NCBI GenBank assembly: GCA_913056225.1
Contig: CAJXMQ010000005.1
Location: forward strand, 1-24,768
From: an uncultured Micrococcales bacterium
GTDB lineage: Bacteria; Actinomycetota; Actinomycetes; Actinomycetales; Microbacteriaceae
Direction: 5' to 3'
Length of the DNA stretch: 24,768 nucleotides
Positions 15,883-23,742 of the stretch are shown piece by piece; position 1 is the stretch's first letter; each line of letters begins with the position of its first letter. The notes beneath the pieces were generated by a model, which worked only from the letters and a program-made list of their open reading frames with translations, made no database searches and was not told the origin of the DNA. Made by a program: the position numbers and the translations under genes.

Positions 15883-16673
15883 AAACTAAAAACGTCCATT
15901 TCTGTCAAAACCCACCAAAGTCCGATGCCTGCAGCAACAAACATTACGGTTGCTAGGACTCCAAAACCAATTGAAACCATGCGGTTTCTAACAACAATCT
16001 TTCCAGGCACAACTATTTCAGGCTCTCTGGCATCCGCCACCATCCGAGCGCTAACCGGATCCACCAATGAAATTTTTCCTGCGACTGTGTCTTGGTGATC
16101 CTCCATGTCAAATCTCAAGTCGTCCATGTCGGAGGCAAAAGAGGGCTGGCTATCAGTCACCACAGCAATTGATTCACTGTTGGTGATGATGGATTCAGAG
16201 TCGTTATTCGACAGCGAATCAGGAATGGCATCCAAGGTGAAGGTGTTGCTCGATTCTTGGTAAATGTAGCTCTTGCCAGTCAACTGATCAGGCTCTTCAG
16301 ACGAACCCTGATTTGCATTTTCAATATCTGTTTGAGTTGCATGACTGTGCTCAGTTGGAATTTCACTAATTTTCGGGGAGGCACTTTCCGAAGATGTTAT
16401 TTGTTGTCCGGATTGCCGCTGTCTAGAGAGATCCTCATCTAACTTTCCCTTTGAGTTCAAATCTCTAAGTTGTCTCCGGGTAAGCGGCTTGGAATCAGGC
16501 TCCCCGGGCTCAGCTCCCTGATCAGACGGAACGGAGAATTCGCTAGCCAGTTGAGGAGTCGATGGACTGTCATCAATTTCTTGAGCGGGTTGATACGAGA
16601 CCTGCTCAGCCTCGGATGACTGCTCAGCAGCGCGCTCAGCTTCTCGACGCTCTCGCCTGGTCTGATATTCCAT
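15879..16673 (-). CDS. Uncharacterised single-pass membrane protein, disordered N-terminus
   Basis: I do not recognise a named family. The 264-residue protein begins with a charged helix (TRRERREAERAAEQ), followed by about 200 residues rich in Ser, Glu, Asp, Gln and Pro with no evident fold, including a second basic patch LTRRQLRDLNSKGK. A basic stretch (VVRNRM) precedes one membrane helix at about 233-256, and the tail is only a few residues. The orientation is likely N-in with a large cytoplasmic disordered region. Proteins of this layout occur between nadD and rsfS in Microbacteriaceae (from memory). It starts directly after the nadD stop (TAG then ATG) with GGGAG upstream, and overlaps rsfS by four bases. 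It may be an anchor or scaffold, but no function can be assigned. Confidence 0.85.
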   Translation of the reverse strand: MEYQTRRERREAERAAEQSSEAEQVSYQPAQEIDDSPSTPQLASEFSVPSDQGAEPGEPDSKPLTRRQLRDLNSKGKLDEDLSRQRQSGQQITSSESASPKISEIPTEHSHATQTDIENANQGSSEEPDQLTGKSYIYQESSNTFTLDAIPDSLSNNDSESIITNSESIAVVTDSQPSFASDMDDLRFDMEDHQDTVAGKISLVDPVSARMVADAREPEIVVPGKIVVRNRMVSIGFGVLATVMFVAAGIGLWWVLTEMDVFSL

Positions 16674-17258
16674 CTAGCTCCCGTAAAGGTGGTGCTTGCT
16701 AATGTACTGAACAACTCCGTCTGGCACCAGATACCAAATTGGTTTTCCTTGCCCCACTCGACCTCGAACATCTGTCGAGCTGATAGCCAGTGCGGGAACT
16801 TCTAATTCACTTATGGCCCCATCCGGAGCTTCCGGCAGTCTGAGTTTATGGCCCGGCCTGCTGACCGCTACAAAGTGGGCTAGATCCCAAACACTGTCCT
16901 TGTCTTTCCAGGCGAAGATTTGGGCAATTGCATCGGCTCCCGATATGAAGAACAAATCAGCATCGGGATACTCTTCTGATAAATCATTCAAAGTGTCGAC
17001 GGTGTAGGTGAAACCTGGCCTGTCAACATCGACTCTACTTACCTTGAACTGGGGGTTTGACGCTGTTGCTATGACAGTCATCAGATACCGGTGCTCAGCA
17101 GGACTCACCTGCTGTTTCTGCCAGGGAGTTCCGGTTGGAACAAAGATTACTTCGTCAAGCTCAAGCGCACTTGCGACCTCACTAGCGGCAACCAAGTGGC
17201 CATTGTGAATTGGGTCAAAGGTTCCACCCATGACCCCAATACGTTGCTTGACCGACAT
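16674..17258 (-). CDS. nadD: Nicotinate-nucleotide adenylyltransferase
   Basis: This 194-residue enzyme joins nicotinate mononucleotide and ATP to make deamido-NAD in NAD synthesis. The nucleotidyltransferase motif [11 protein letters not shown] is at residues 11-21, the phosphate/nicotinate-binding region includes VPTGTPWQK, and the C-terminal ISSTDVR motif is intact. Length is normal for bacterial NadD. The ATG lies six bases beyond the stop of the small membrane-protein gene and has AGGGG upstream. It sits in the conserved proA/nadD/rsfS order. Confidence 0.96.
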   Translation of the reverse strand: MSVKQRIGVMGGTFDPIHNGHLVAASEVASALELDEVIFVPTGTPWQKQQVSPAEHRYLMTVIATASNPQFKVSRVDVDRPGFTYTVDTLNDLSEEYPDADLFFISGADAIAQIFAWKDKDSVWDLAHFVAVSRPGHKLRLPEAPDGAISELEVPALAISSTDVRGRVGQGKPIWYLVPDGVVQYISKHHLYGS

Positions 17259-17264
17259 CTACCC

Positions 17265-17441
17265 CTAGTGGTTCGCCTCACTGGCATCAACGTGCGAGTG
17301 TCTGTTTGAAACATCTTTATAACTCAGGGTGACAATACCCAGCACCATAAAGATTCCAAGCGCGATGATTCCGTATGCGATCGCTGGAATCGGCAACTCT
17401 TGGTAATGAACAATGGCTCCCTCTGCGAGTAGTTGAAGCAT
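17265..17441 (-). CDS. 58-residue single-pass membrane protein between proA and nadD
   Basis: The reading frame begins ATG with AAGGAG four bases upstream, a strong ribosome binding site, and encodes 58 residues starting MLQLLAEGAIVHYQ. A membrane helix (AIAYGIIALGIFMVLGIVTL, about residues 20-39) is followed by SYKDVSNRHSHVDAS. The helix plus a short polar tail ending in SYxDVxNRH resembles a small actinobacterial protein usually encoded just before nadD; this is recalled, not searched. It is spaced 26 bases from proA and six from nadD. Function is unknown. The good ribosome binding site and the fit between two genes argue that it is real. Confidence 0.85.
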   Translation of the reverse strand: MLQLLAEGAIVHYQELPIPAIAYGIIALGIFMVLGIVTLSYKDVSNRHSHVDASEANH

Positions 17442-17467
17442 GATTCTCCTTCTGGTTTTGTATAAGT

Positions 17468-18712
17468 CTAACTGCGAATTTGCCCGTCACCGCGAACTAT
17501 CCACTTGGTCGAGGTGAGTTCGTTCAGTCCCATGGGCCCACGAGCGTGCAATTTCTGAGTGGAGATACCCAACTCGGCACCCATTCCAAACTCACCACCG
17601 TCTGTAAATCTTGTGGAGGCATTGACCATCACCGCAGCTGAATCAACCTCGGAGAGAAACCTCTCGGCCGTCGAATAATCCTCGGTAACGATGCTCTCAG
17701 TGTGATGGGTTGAATATTTCCCTATGTGAGTCAATGCCTCATCGATTCCATCGACTGTCTTCACCGAGATTTCCATTGCCAAATACTCGGTGGCAAAGTT
17801 TTCATCTGTTGCAAGCTGCGCATCTGGAAAGACCTCTCTGGTTTTCTTGCAGGCGTTGATTGTCACTCCACTGGCTTGCAGGTCTTTCAAAATCTCTAGG
17901 CCGATTCCACTCAGTATGTCTTTGTGTAGAAGCAATGTTTCCAAAGAATTGCAAACACTAACTCGATGAGTCTTCGAGTTATTTGCTATGGCAAGCGCTT
18001 TTTCAGGGTCCGCATCCTTGTCGACAAAAAGGTGCACTATGCCATCACCGGTTTCGATTACAGGAACCTTGGACTCTGTCACAACTGCTTGAATCAGGTT
18101 TGCACTTCCTCGAGGGATCAAAACATCGATTAGCCCTCGAGCTTTCATCATTTCAGCTCCTCCGGCACGTCCAAAGTCATCAACTGTTTGAACCAAATCT
18201 TTCGACATGGACGCGTCTGATAGGGCTTTCTGGATCAAATCAACTAGCACGCGGTTGGTTTCAACCGCTGCACTTCCACCTCTCAAAACCGCGGCATTCC
18301 CACTCTTGATTGCAAGTGCCGCAATATCAATGGTGACATTTGGTCTTGCCTCGTAGATTGCGCCAATCACCCCAAACGGAACTGTTACCTGTTCAATTCT
18401 TAATCCGTTTTTCAACTTGCTACCGCGCCTGACAACACCGATCGGGTCTGGAAACGCGATTATTTCGTTGATCGCATTTTGCAGCGAGCTTATTCTTTCG
18501 GAGGTCAAGCGGAGCCTGTCAAACAGAGACTTAGCTAAACCCTCTTTCTCTCCCCGATCTAAATCGGCCTGATTCGCATCCAAGATTCTTTGACTGTTTT
18601 CACCCAACAGGTGAATCAAGTTTTCCAACACCAGGTGCTTTTCAGGAGTTGTGGCCTGAGCAAGTTGAGGGGCAGCCTGCTTAGCCGAGATAAGAATTTG
18701 TTGAGCGGTCAT
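17468..18712 (-). CDS. proA: Gamma-glutamyl phosphate reductase
   Basis: This 414-residue NADPH-dependent enzyme reduces glutamyl-5-phosphate to glutamate semialdehyde, the second step of proline synthesis. It belongs to the aldehyde-dehydrogenase fold, with the catalytic cysteine at residue 254 (VSVCNSLET). Family blocks GVIGAIYEARPNVTID, GNAAVLRGGSAA, LIPRGSANLI, FTDGGEFGMGAELGISTQKLHARGP (near the C-terminus) are present. The ATG overlaps the proB stop (ATGA), so the two are translationally coupled. Confidence 0.97.
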   Translation of the reverse strand: MTAQQILISAKQAAPQLAQATTPEKHLVLENLIHLLGENSQRILDANQADLDRGEKEGLAKSLFDRLRLTSERISSLQNAINEIIAFPDPIGVVRRGSKLKNGLRIEQVTVPFGVIGAIYEARPNVTIDIAALAIKSGNAAVLRGGSAAVETNRVLVDLIQKALSDASMSKDLVQTVDDFGRAGGAEMMKARGLIDVLIPRGSANLIQAVVTESKVPVIETGDGIVHLFVDKDADPEKALAIANNSKTHRVSVCNSLETLLLHKDILSGIGLEILKDLQASGVTINACKKTREVFPDAQLATDENFATEYLAMEISVKTVDGIDEALTHIGKYSTHHTESIVTEDYSTAERFLSEVDSAAVMVNASTRFTDGGEFGMGAELGISTQKLHARGPMGLNELTSTKWIVRGDGQIRS

Positions 18713-19497
18713 GATTCCAGCTTATTCTTAGCTTCAAACCAAGTGTGAGTGAATTCTTTATCTGGGATTAGGTGGCAATTTTTCACATCTGTCAGCATCA
18801 CTGGTATTCCATCTGAGGAAGTCTTCAAAGCAGCAGAAACTTTAGTCAGTGCTCCCCCTGTTCCAAATCCAGTGGATGTGCCAGAAATACTCACGTTTTC
18901 TAAGTCCTGCTCACCAGAAATCCTTGCTATCGGCCTCGAATCAGCAAGTTCAGGGGGTCCCGTGTAGATTGCATCAACATCACTCAGCAATATCAACAGG
19001 TCTGCCGAGAGCAGCGAAGAAACATTGGCGGCTAGGCCGTCATTGTCTCCAAACCTAATCTCCTGGGTGGCGACAGTGTCATTTTCATTCACAATTGGCA
19101 CAACGCCCATCTCTAGCAGTCGCGAAAATGCCTGCAAGGCATTAGATCTGGTCTTTGGGTTTTCCATGTTTTCAACTGTGAGCAAAACTTGACCGGCAAC
19201 TAAATCGTGTTTGTCAAACTTTCTTTGATACTCAGCCATTAGTCGGGCCTGGCCAACTGCAGCCATCGCCTGTGAGGTTGGAAGGTCAGTTGCCCTTGCC
19301 GTGAGCCCCAATAAATCTGCCGAGGACGCGATCGCCCCGCTGCTAACAACAACAACATCTATCTGCATGCCCTTGAGCTTGGCCACCAAGTCGCAAACAA
19401 ACTCGAGCTGGGCGATGTTTTCGCCTGTTATTGAAGAGCTACCAATCTTGATTACGATCAACTTGGCTTCGTTTATTTGATTTGCTTGTTGTATCAA
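18709..19497 (-). CDS. proB: Glutamate 5-kinase, form without PUA domain
   Basis: This 262-residue amino-acid kinase phosphorylates glutamate to start proline synthesis. The N-terminal KIGSSSIT motif, VVVSSGAI, NENDTVA and FGDNDGLAANV substrate-binding blocks, and GTGGALTKVSAA are all seen. It stops after the kinase domain, so the C-terminal PUA domain of E. coli-type ProB (about 367 residues) is absent; shorter kinases are known. It starts at TTG, sharing three bases with the obg TGA (TTGA). The proBA pair lies downstream of obg, a common actinobacterial order. Confidence 0.95.
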   Translation of the reverse strand: MIQQANQINEAKLIVIKIGSSSITGENIAQLEFVCDLVAKLKGMQIDVVVVSSGAIASSADLLGLTARATDLPTSQAMAAVGQARLMAEYQRKFDKHDLVAGQVLLTVENMENPKTRSNALQAFSRLLEMGVVPIVNENDTVATQEIRFGDNDGLAANVSSLLSADLLILLSDVDAIYTGPPELADSRPIARISGEQDLENVSISGTSTGFGTGGALTKVSAALKTSSDGIPVMLTDVKNCHLIPDKEFTHTWFEAKNKLES

Positions 19498-20996
19498 CTT
19501 TCCTCATCCAAATATTGCTCGCTGACTTTCGAGGCCTCTCTTTCAGCCTGCATCTTGTCTCGCATTCGAGTTCGGCTGTCCATCATCTCGTGGTACTCCT
19601 CGCGACGTTGCTTGGTAGTTCTTCGTTCATTTCCGTCAAGCCTTGAATCACTGCCGCGAGGGGTGGTCACCTCAGCGATCGAGCTGATCATTGGCTGCCA
19701 TTCAAAAATTACTCCGTTTTCAGCACCGATCACCACTGTTGAGCCCGACTTAGCGCCAGTTTTCATAAGTCTGTCTTCAACTCCCAGTTTCGCTAGACGT
19801 TCAGCAAGGTAACCAACCGCTTCGTCGTTGCTGAAATCTGTTTGGGCAACCCAGCGCTCTGGCTTCACACCAGTGATCCGGAATATAGGGCCATCTGAAG
19901 AGTTTTCTTTCTTTACTTCAAACTCATCACTTGGAGCTTGTTGCACCAAACTGATGATTTCTCTGTATTTCTCCGCTTCGGTCGCGTGCTGATCTATCAG
20001 CTTGGAAAGGGCAAAACTAAGCTCTTTCAACCCCTGCTTGCTAATTGCTGAAACTTCAAACACCTGGTGACCCATGGCTTCAAACTGCGGACGAACCATA
20101 TCGGCAATGGTCTGGCCATCATCTAAATCAACCTTATTCAAAGCGATTAGCTGAGGCCTCTTTGTCAGTGGTTCACCGTTTTCAACCTGGTAGTTATCTA
20201 GCTCTCGAACAATCGCTTGATAATCCTTGATGGGCTCTCGGTCTGATTCCAAGTTCGCACAGTCAATAACGTGCAAAATCACTGAACAGCGCTCGATATG
20301 ACGCAAGAACTTAAGTCCGAGTCCTTTGCCTTCACTGGCTCCCTCGATAAGCCCTGGAACGTCAGCAATCGTGTAGCTTTTCTCACCAGCCTGCACAACT
20401 CCAAGATTTGGATGGAGGGTTGTGAAAGGATAATCAGCAATCTTGGGTCGCGCTGCACTCATAGCGGCAATCAGAGAGGACTTGCCAGCACTCGGGTAAC
20501 CAACAAGTGCGACATCGGCAACTGTTTTTAACTCAAGGACAATGTCACCGCTCCAACCGGGGATGCCCAGAAGCGCAAACCCGGGAGCTTTTCTTCGCTT
20601 GCTGGCTAAGGCTGCATTGCCCAATCCGCCCATGCCACCCTGAGCCACCTCCAGTCTCATACCGTTGCTATCAAGATCCGCTAAAACTTCACCCTTTGGG
20701 TCCTTAACGACAGTTCCAACTGGAACCTCTAAAACTAGATCCTCGCCACGGGCACCATTTCGGAAATCCCCGGATCCGGCTTCACCTCTTCCAGCTGCAC
20801 GATGAGGGCGATAGTGGTAATCAATCAGAGTTCCAGTGTTCGAATCTGCCAACAGCGTTATGGAACCACCAGTGCCACCATTTCCACCATCTGGACCGGC
20901 CAGCGGCTTATAGCGTTCTCTTTTGACAGACACGCAGCCATTGCCGCCATCACCTGCGGATAGGTGCAGCGTGACCTCGTCAACAAAGCTAACCAC
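19494..20996 (-). CDS. obg: Obg/CgtA GTPase
   Basis: This 500-residue GTPase takes part in large-subunit assembly and stress signalling. It has the glycine-rich Obg fold (VDEVTLHLSAGDGGNG, then repeated GG motifs) at 1-160, the G domain with GYPSAGKSS, DVPGLIEGAS and NKVD, and the OCT domain with ITGVKPERWV, followed by a short basic tail. I start at GTG 20996, which has GGAGGT a few bases upstream and gives the usual VSFVDEVTLH N-terminus. The ATG at 21038 would place coding sequence through a terminator hairpin and is rejected. Confidence 0.95.
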   Translation of the reverse strand: MVSFVDEVTLHLSAGDGGNGCVSVKRERYKPLAGPDGGNGGTGGSITLLADSNTGTLIDYHYRPHRAAGRGEAGSGDFRNGARGEDLVLEVPVGTVVKDPKGEVLADLDSNGMRLEVAQGGMGGLGNAALASKRRKAPGFALLGIPGWSGDIVLELKTVADVALVGYPSAGKSSLIAAMSAARPKIADYPFTTLHPNLGVVQAGEKSYTIADVPGLIEGASEGKGLGLKFLRHIERCSVILHVIDCANLESDREPIKDYQAIVRELDNYQVENGEPLTKRPQLIALNKVDLDDGQTIADMVRPQFEAMGHQVFEVSAISKQGLKELSFALSKLIDQHATEAEKYREIISLVQQAPSDEFEVKKENSSDGPIFRITGVKPERWVAQTDFSNDEAVGYLAERLAKLGVEDRLMKTGAKSGSTVVIGAENGVIFEWQPMISSIAEVTTPRGSDSRLDGNERRTTKQRREEYHEMMDSRTRMRDKMQAEREASKVSEQYLDEES

Positions 20997-21004
20997 TACA
21001 CCTC

Positions 21005-21036
21005 CAAATAAAAATGGGCGGACCTTAGGCCCGCCC
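21005..21036 (-). terminator. Intrinsic terminator between rpmA and obg
   Basis: On the minus strand GGGCGGGCC and GGTCCGCCC (21016-21036) form a nine-pair stem including one G-T wobble, with a TAA loop, and are followed directly by ATTTTTATTT. This is a textbook intrinsic terminator located 18 bases after the rpmA stop. The T run ends at the obg Shine-Dalgarno, so obg depends on readthrough or on a promoter hidden inside rpmA. Confidence 0.88.
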
Positions 21037-21054
21037 ATAAAATCTTAGTCTTGA

Positions 21055-21306
21055 CTATTCGGCCAAGATGTTTACCACCTTGCGGCCGCCTTTGTTTCCA
21101 AATTCAACTGCTCCGGCGGACAGGGCGAACAGCGTGTCGTCTTTACCGCGACCAACGTTTGCACCTGGGTGGAAGTGGGTTCCACGCTGGCGAAGAATAA
21201 TCTCTCCGGCGTTTACAACCTCGCCACCAAATCTTTTTACTCCAAGACGCTGCGAGTTGGAATCGCGGCCGTTCTTGGTTGAGCTAGCTCCCTTTTTGTG
21301 TGCCAT
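21055..21306 (-). CDS. rpmA: 50S ribosomal protein L27
   Basis: This 83-residue protein begins [17 protein letters not shown], the flexible N-terminal arm that reaches toward the peptidyl-transferase centre, and continues with [22 protein letters not shown] and [12 protein letters not shown]. The motif set and length are standard. The ATG follows rplU by six bases; the pair forms the usual L21-L27 operon. A strong terminator lies just downstream. Confidence 0.98.
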   Translation of the reverse strand: MAHKKGASSTKNGRDSNSQRLGVKRFGGEVVNAGEIILRQRGTHFHPGANVGRGKDDTLFALSAGAVEFGNKGGRKVVNILAE

Positions 21307-21312
21307 CTATGC

Positions 21313-21618
21313 CTACTTAATCTCGGTGACTTTAACGCGGGTCAAGTCCTGACGGTGACCCTGGCGCTTTTTGTAGCCAGTCTTGTTTTTGTATTTTTGG
21401 ATAACAATCTTTGGTCCGCGAAGATCTTCTACCACCTCGGCGGTGACCTTCACTTTGGCTAGCGCTTTCGAGTCGGTAGTGACTTTATCTCCATCTACCA
21501 ACAGTACGGCTGGCAATTCAACCTTGCCGTTGCTCGACTTCACTCGGTCCATTGTGACCAGTGTGCCGACCTCGACTTTTTCCTGGCGCCCACCGGCGCG
21601 AACAACTGCGTAAACCAC
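21313..21618 (-). CDS. rplU: 50S ribosomal protein L21
   Basis: This 101-residue protein starts [17 protein letters not shown] and ends with [19 protein letters not shown], both signatures of L21, which contacts 23S rRNA near L20. The initiation codon is GTG, with AGAGGT about five bases before it. It is followed at once by rpmA. The 69-base gap to rne contains hairpins described separately. Confidence 0.97.
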   Translation of the reverse strand: MVYAVVRAGGRQEKVEVGTLVTMDRVKSSNGKVELPAVLLVDGDKVTTDSKALAKVKVTAEVVEDLRGPKIVIQKYKNKTGYKKRQGHRQDLTRVKVTEIK

Positions 21619-21647
21619 GCTAAACCTCTTTTTTATCTGCTCAGAAT

Positions 21648-21700
21648 TGTTGCAAGCAACAGCGTTGAATTCTATACCCGAATGGGTCTATTGGTCAACG
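21648..21700 (-). promoter_or_regulatory. Structured rplU leader / rne 3' end
   Basis: Reading leftward from the last rne codons, CGTTGA/TCAACG (outer, 21663-21700) encloses ACCC/GGGT with loop ATTC, and a second hairpin TGTTG/CAACA with a CTTG loop follows at 21648-21661, about 30 bases before the rplU start. No T run follows either, so these are not clear terminators. They could be a ribosomal-protein leader (L21 leaders are known in some bacteria) or an rne 3' processing structure. Confidence 0.3.
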
Positions 21701-23559
21701 TTTGGACTTGTTTGTTTGCTAGTCACTCTTCTTCGTCTTGGTTTTTTAGGTTTTGACTCTGCTGGTTCCGGCAATGAATCCAGCACCTTGTCCAAAACAT
21801 CCTTGCTCTCAGGCTGAACTGAGCCTTCAGGCTCATCACCTGCAGCAGCATCGTGAATCCTATTCACTACTGAGCCGAGCTCCTTGGCTTTTTCAGGATC
21901 TACAATTTTCTTGGGTTCGGGCTTGGTTTTCTTGGGCTTACTCTCAGTTTTGTATTTCTGATCGTCGTGGATGGTCATTCCCCTGCCCCCACAGCACTCG
22001 CAAACCTCTCCAAATGTCTCCAAAAGCCCTACTCCGAGCTTTTTACGAGTCATTTGGATTAGTCCCAAAGAGGTAACTTCGGCAACTTGGTGTTTGGTCC
22101 GGTCACGGCTCAAACATTCCATCAATCTTCTCTGCACCTGTTCACGATTTGACTCAAGTGTCATATCGATGAAATCGACGACAACAATGCCACCAATGTC
22201 GCGAAGTCTCAATTGCCTGACAAGCTCTTCCGCTGCCTCTAAGTTGTTTTTGGTTACTGTTTCTTCAAGGTTTCCACCGCTTCCGATGAATTTTCCTGTA
22301 TTCACATCAACCACTGTCATTGCTTCAGTTCTGTCGATTACCAAGGAACCGCCGCTGGGCAGGTAGACCTTGCGCTCCAGAGCCTTATTGATCTGATCAC
22401 CGATTCTGAAGTGATCAAAAATGTCTTCATTTGACTTGTGTACGGAGAGTCGCTGTTTTAGCTCCGGGGCAACACTTTCAAGGTAATCAGTTACAGAGGC
22501 AAGTGTTTTTTCACCTTGAACCACCATTGATTGGAAATCCTCGTTGAACACATCGCGAATAATTTTGATCAACTGATCAGATTCAGTATGCAAAAGCGAA
22601 GGAGCTTTCCCCTTTTCGCTCTTTTTGCCAATTGTTTGCCACTGCTCAGTGAGTCTCTTTACATCGAGGCCAAGTTGCTCCTCGGTGGCTCCCTCGGCTG
22701 CGGTTCTGACAATCACACCGGCATCTGCTGGTAAAAGCTCCTTGAGGATAGCTTTGAGTCGCTGACGCTCCTTGTCTGGAAGCTTTCTGGAAATTCCATT
22801 CATGTTACCCCCGGGGACGTAAACCAAATAACGTCCCGGGAGGGAAATCTGACTGGTCAATCTGGCGCCTTTTTGACCCACCGGATCCTTTGTCACCTGG
22901 ACAAGCACCTTGTCGCCGGTTTTGAGTGCAAGTTCAATTTTTCTGGGTTGGTTTCCGGTTTCAGCTGCGTCCCAATCGACCTCACCCGAGTACAAAACAG
23001 CATTTCTTCCCTTGCCGATATCGACAAAGGCGGCCTCCATGCTGGGAAGCACATTCTGAACCTTACCCAGATAGATATTTCCGATCAGTGACGCTGATTG
23101 CGACTCGGCAACGTAGTGTTCAACCAAGATTTGATCTTCCAAAACACCAATTTGGACCTTTTCATGAGATTCCCGAACAATCATTTTTCGATCCACTGAC
23201 TCGCGACGGGCTAGAAATTCGCTCTCGGTTATTGTGTTGCGCCTTCTCGAGTCTCCCCTTGGCTCTCTTTTGCGCTGACGTTTTGCTTCAGACCTGGATC
23301 CATCACTGTCAGCGCCTTTTTGCTCGGTTTTCTGCTCAGATTTTTGCTCTGGCTTTTGTTCCGAGGGTGTTTTCGTGCGTCTGCGCTTACGACTATCCTG
23401 CTGGTCTTCCTGTCTGGGTTTTTCCCTGGGGGTTTCTCCCTTTAGCTTTCCGCTTCGAGTGTCAACCTCAGGGGTTGGCAAGTCTGGCGCTTGAAAAAGC
23501 AATGAAACTGCTGGTGGCTGGGCAACTTTGGGCTCAGCCTCGGTTTTTTTACTAGGCAC
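21688..23559 (-). CDS. rne: Ribonuclease E/G
   Basis: This 623-residue endoribonuclease initiates mRNA decay and processes rRNA and tRNA. Residues 1-115 form a charged, disordered extension rich in Lys, Glu and Gln with tandem EQK repeats. Next come the S1 domain (GNIYLGKVQNVLPSMEAAFVDIG, about 160-230), and the catalytic DNase-I-like region with Asp418 (VVDVNTGK) and Asp462 (VVDFIDM), spaced as in E. coli Asp303/Asp346. A zinc-link motif CECC is at 520-523. The C-terminal tail is short and basic. An N-terminal rather than C-terminal extension is typical of actinobacterial RNase E/G. The start is GTG, with AGGAG five bases upstream. Confidence 0.95.
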   Translation of the reverse strand: MPSKKTEAEPKVAQPPAVSLLFQAPDLPTPEVDTRSGKLKGETPREKPRQEDQQDSRKRRRTKTPSEQKPEQKSEQKTEQKGADSDGSRSEAKRQRKREPRGDSRRRNTITESEFLARRESVDRKMIVRESHEKVQIGVLEDQILVEHYVAESQSASLIGNIYLGKVQNVLPSMEAAFVDIGKGRNAVLYSGEVDWDAAETGNQPRKIELALKTGDKVLVQVTKDPVGQKGARLTSQISLPGRYLVYVPGGNMNGISRKLPDKERQRLKAILKELLPADAGVIVRTAAEGATEEQLGLDVKRLTEQWQTIGKKSEKGKAPSLLHTESDQLIKIIRDVFNEDFQSMVVQGEKTLASVTDYLESVAPELKQRLSVHKSNEDIFDHFRIGDQINKALERKVYLPSGGSLVIDRTEAMTVVDVNTGKFIGSGGNLEETVTKNNLEAAEELVRQLRLRDIGGIVVVDFIDMTLESNREQVQRRLMECLSRDRTKHQVAEVTSLGLIQMTRKKLGVGLLETFGEVCECCGGRGMTIHDDQKYKTESKPKKTKPEPKKIVDPEKAKELGSVVNRIHDAAAGDEPEGSVQPESKDVLDKVLDSLPEPAESKPKKPRRRRVTSKQTSPNVDQ

Positions 23560-23571
23560 TTTGGCTCCTGT

Positions 23572-23629
23572 GCCGATTTGTCCACAGCCCGAATCGGCTC
23601 TAAATCTTTCCTCTTGCGCGGCTTCGCGC
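23572..23629 (-). promoter_or_regulatory. Two hairpins in the rne 5' leader
   Basis: On the minus strand a GCGCG/CGCGC stem with an AAGC loop (23616-23629) is followed by a seven-pair stem GCCGATT/AATCGGC with a 13-base loop (23572-23598). The latter ends only two bases before the AGGAG ribosome binding site of rne. E. coli rne is autoregulated through hairpins in its leader; an analogous role here is inference. Confidence 0.4.
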
Positions 23630-23742
23630 TAATCACGGTGGCCCTTCATCTGGCTTCTAACTCCGCAAAAATCTTCGATGTATCTGTGGTTACATCTGGT
23701 AACAGCCTATCAACAACATGTAAAAAATGAGATACTTCACTG
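23630..23742. other. Divergent rne/VKOR intergenic region
   Basis: With the rne leader this 183-base gap is the longest in the window and must hold promoters for rne (leftward) and the VKOR gene (rightward). A short palindrome GTTAC-ATCTG-GTAAC occurs at 23689-23703. An A-rich stretch (taaaaaatgagatac) lies just before the VKOR start. I see no convincing -35/-10 pair at optimal spacing and no hidden gene. Confidence 0.4.

Noticed and set aside
20997..21038. ATG start for obg 14 codons upstream
   Set aside because: It would translate the rpmA terminator hairpin, and the GTG with GGAGGT upstream gives the standard Obg N-terminus.
22926..23555. 209-codon plus-strand frame opposite rne
   Set aside because: It mirrors the charged, low-complexity N-terminal coding region of rne; the deduced protein is rich in Phe, Arg and Pro with no family features.
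23689..23703. GTTAC-N5-GTAAC as a regulator site for rne/VKOR
   Set aside because: The five-base arms are too short to call an operator without conservation; noted only as sequence content.
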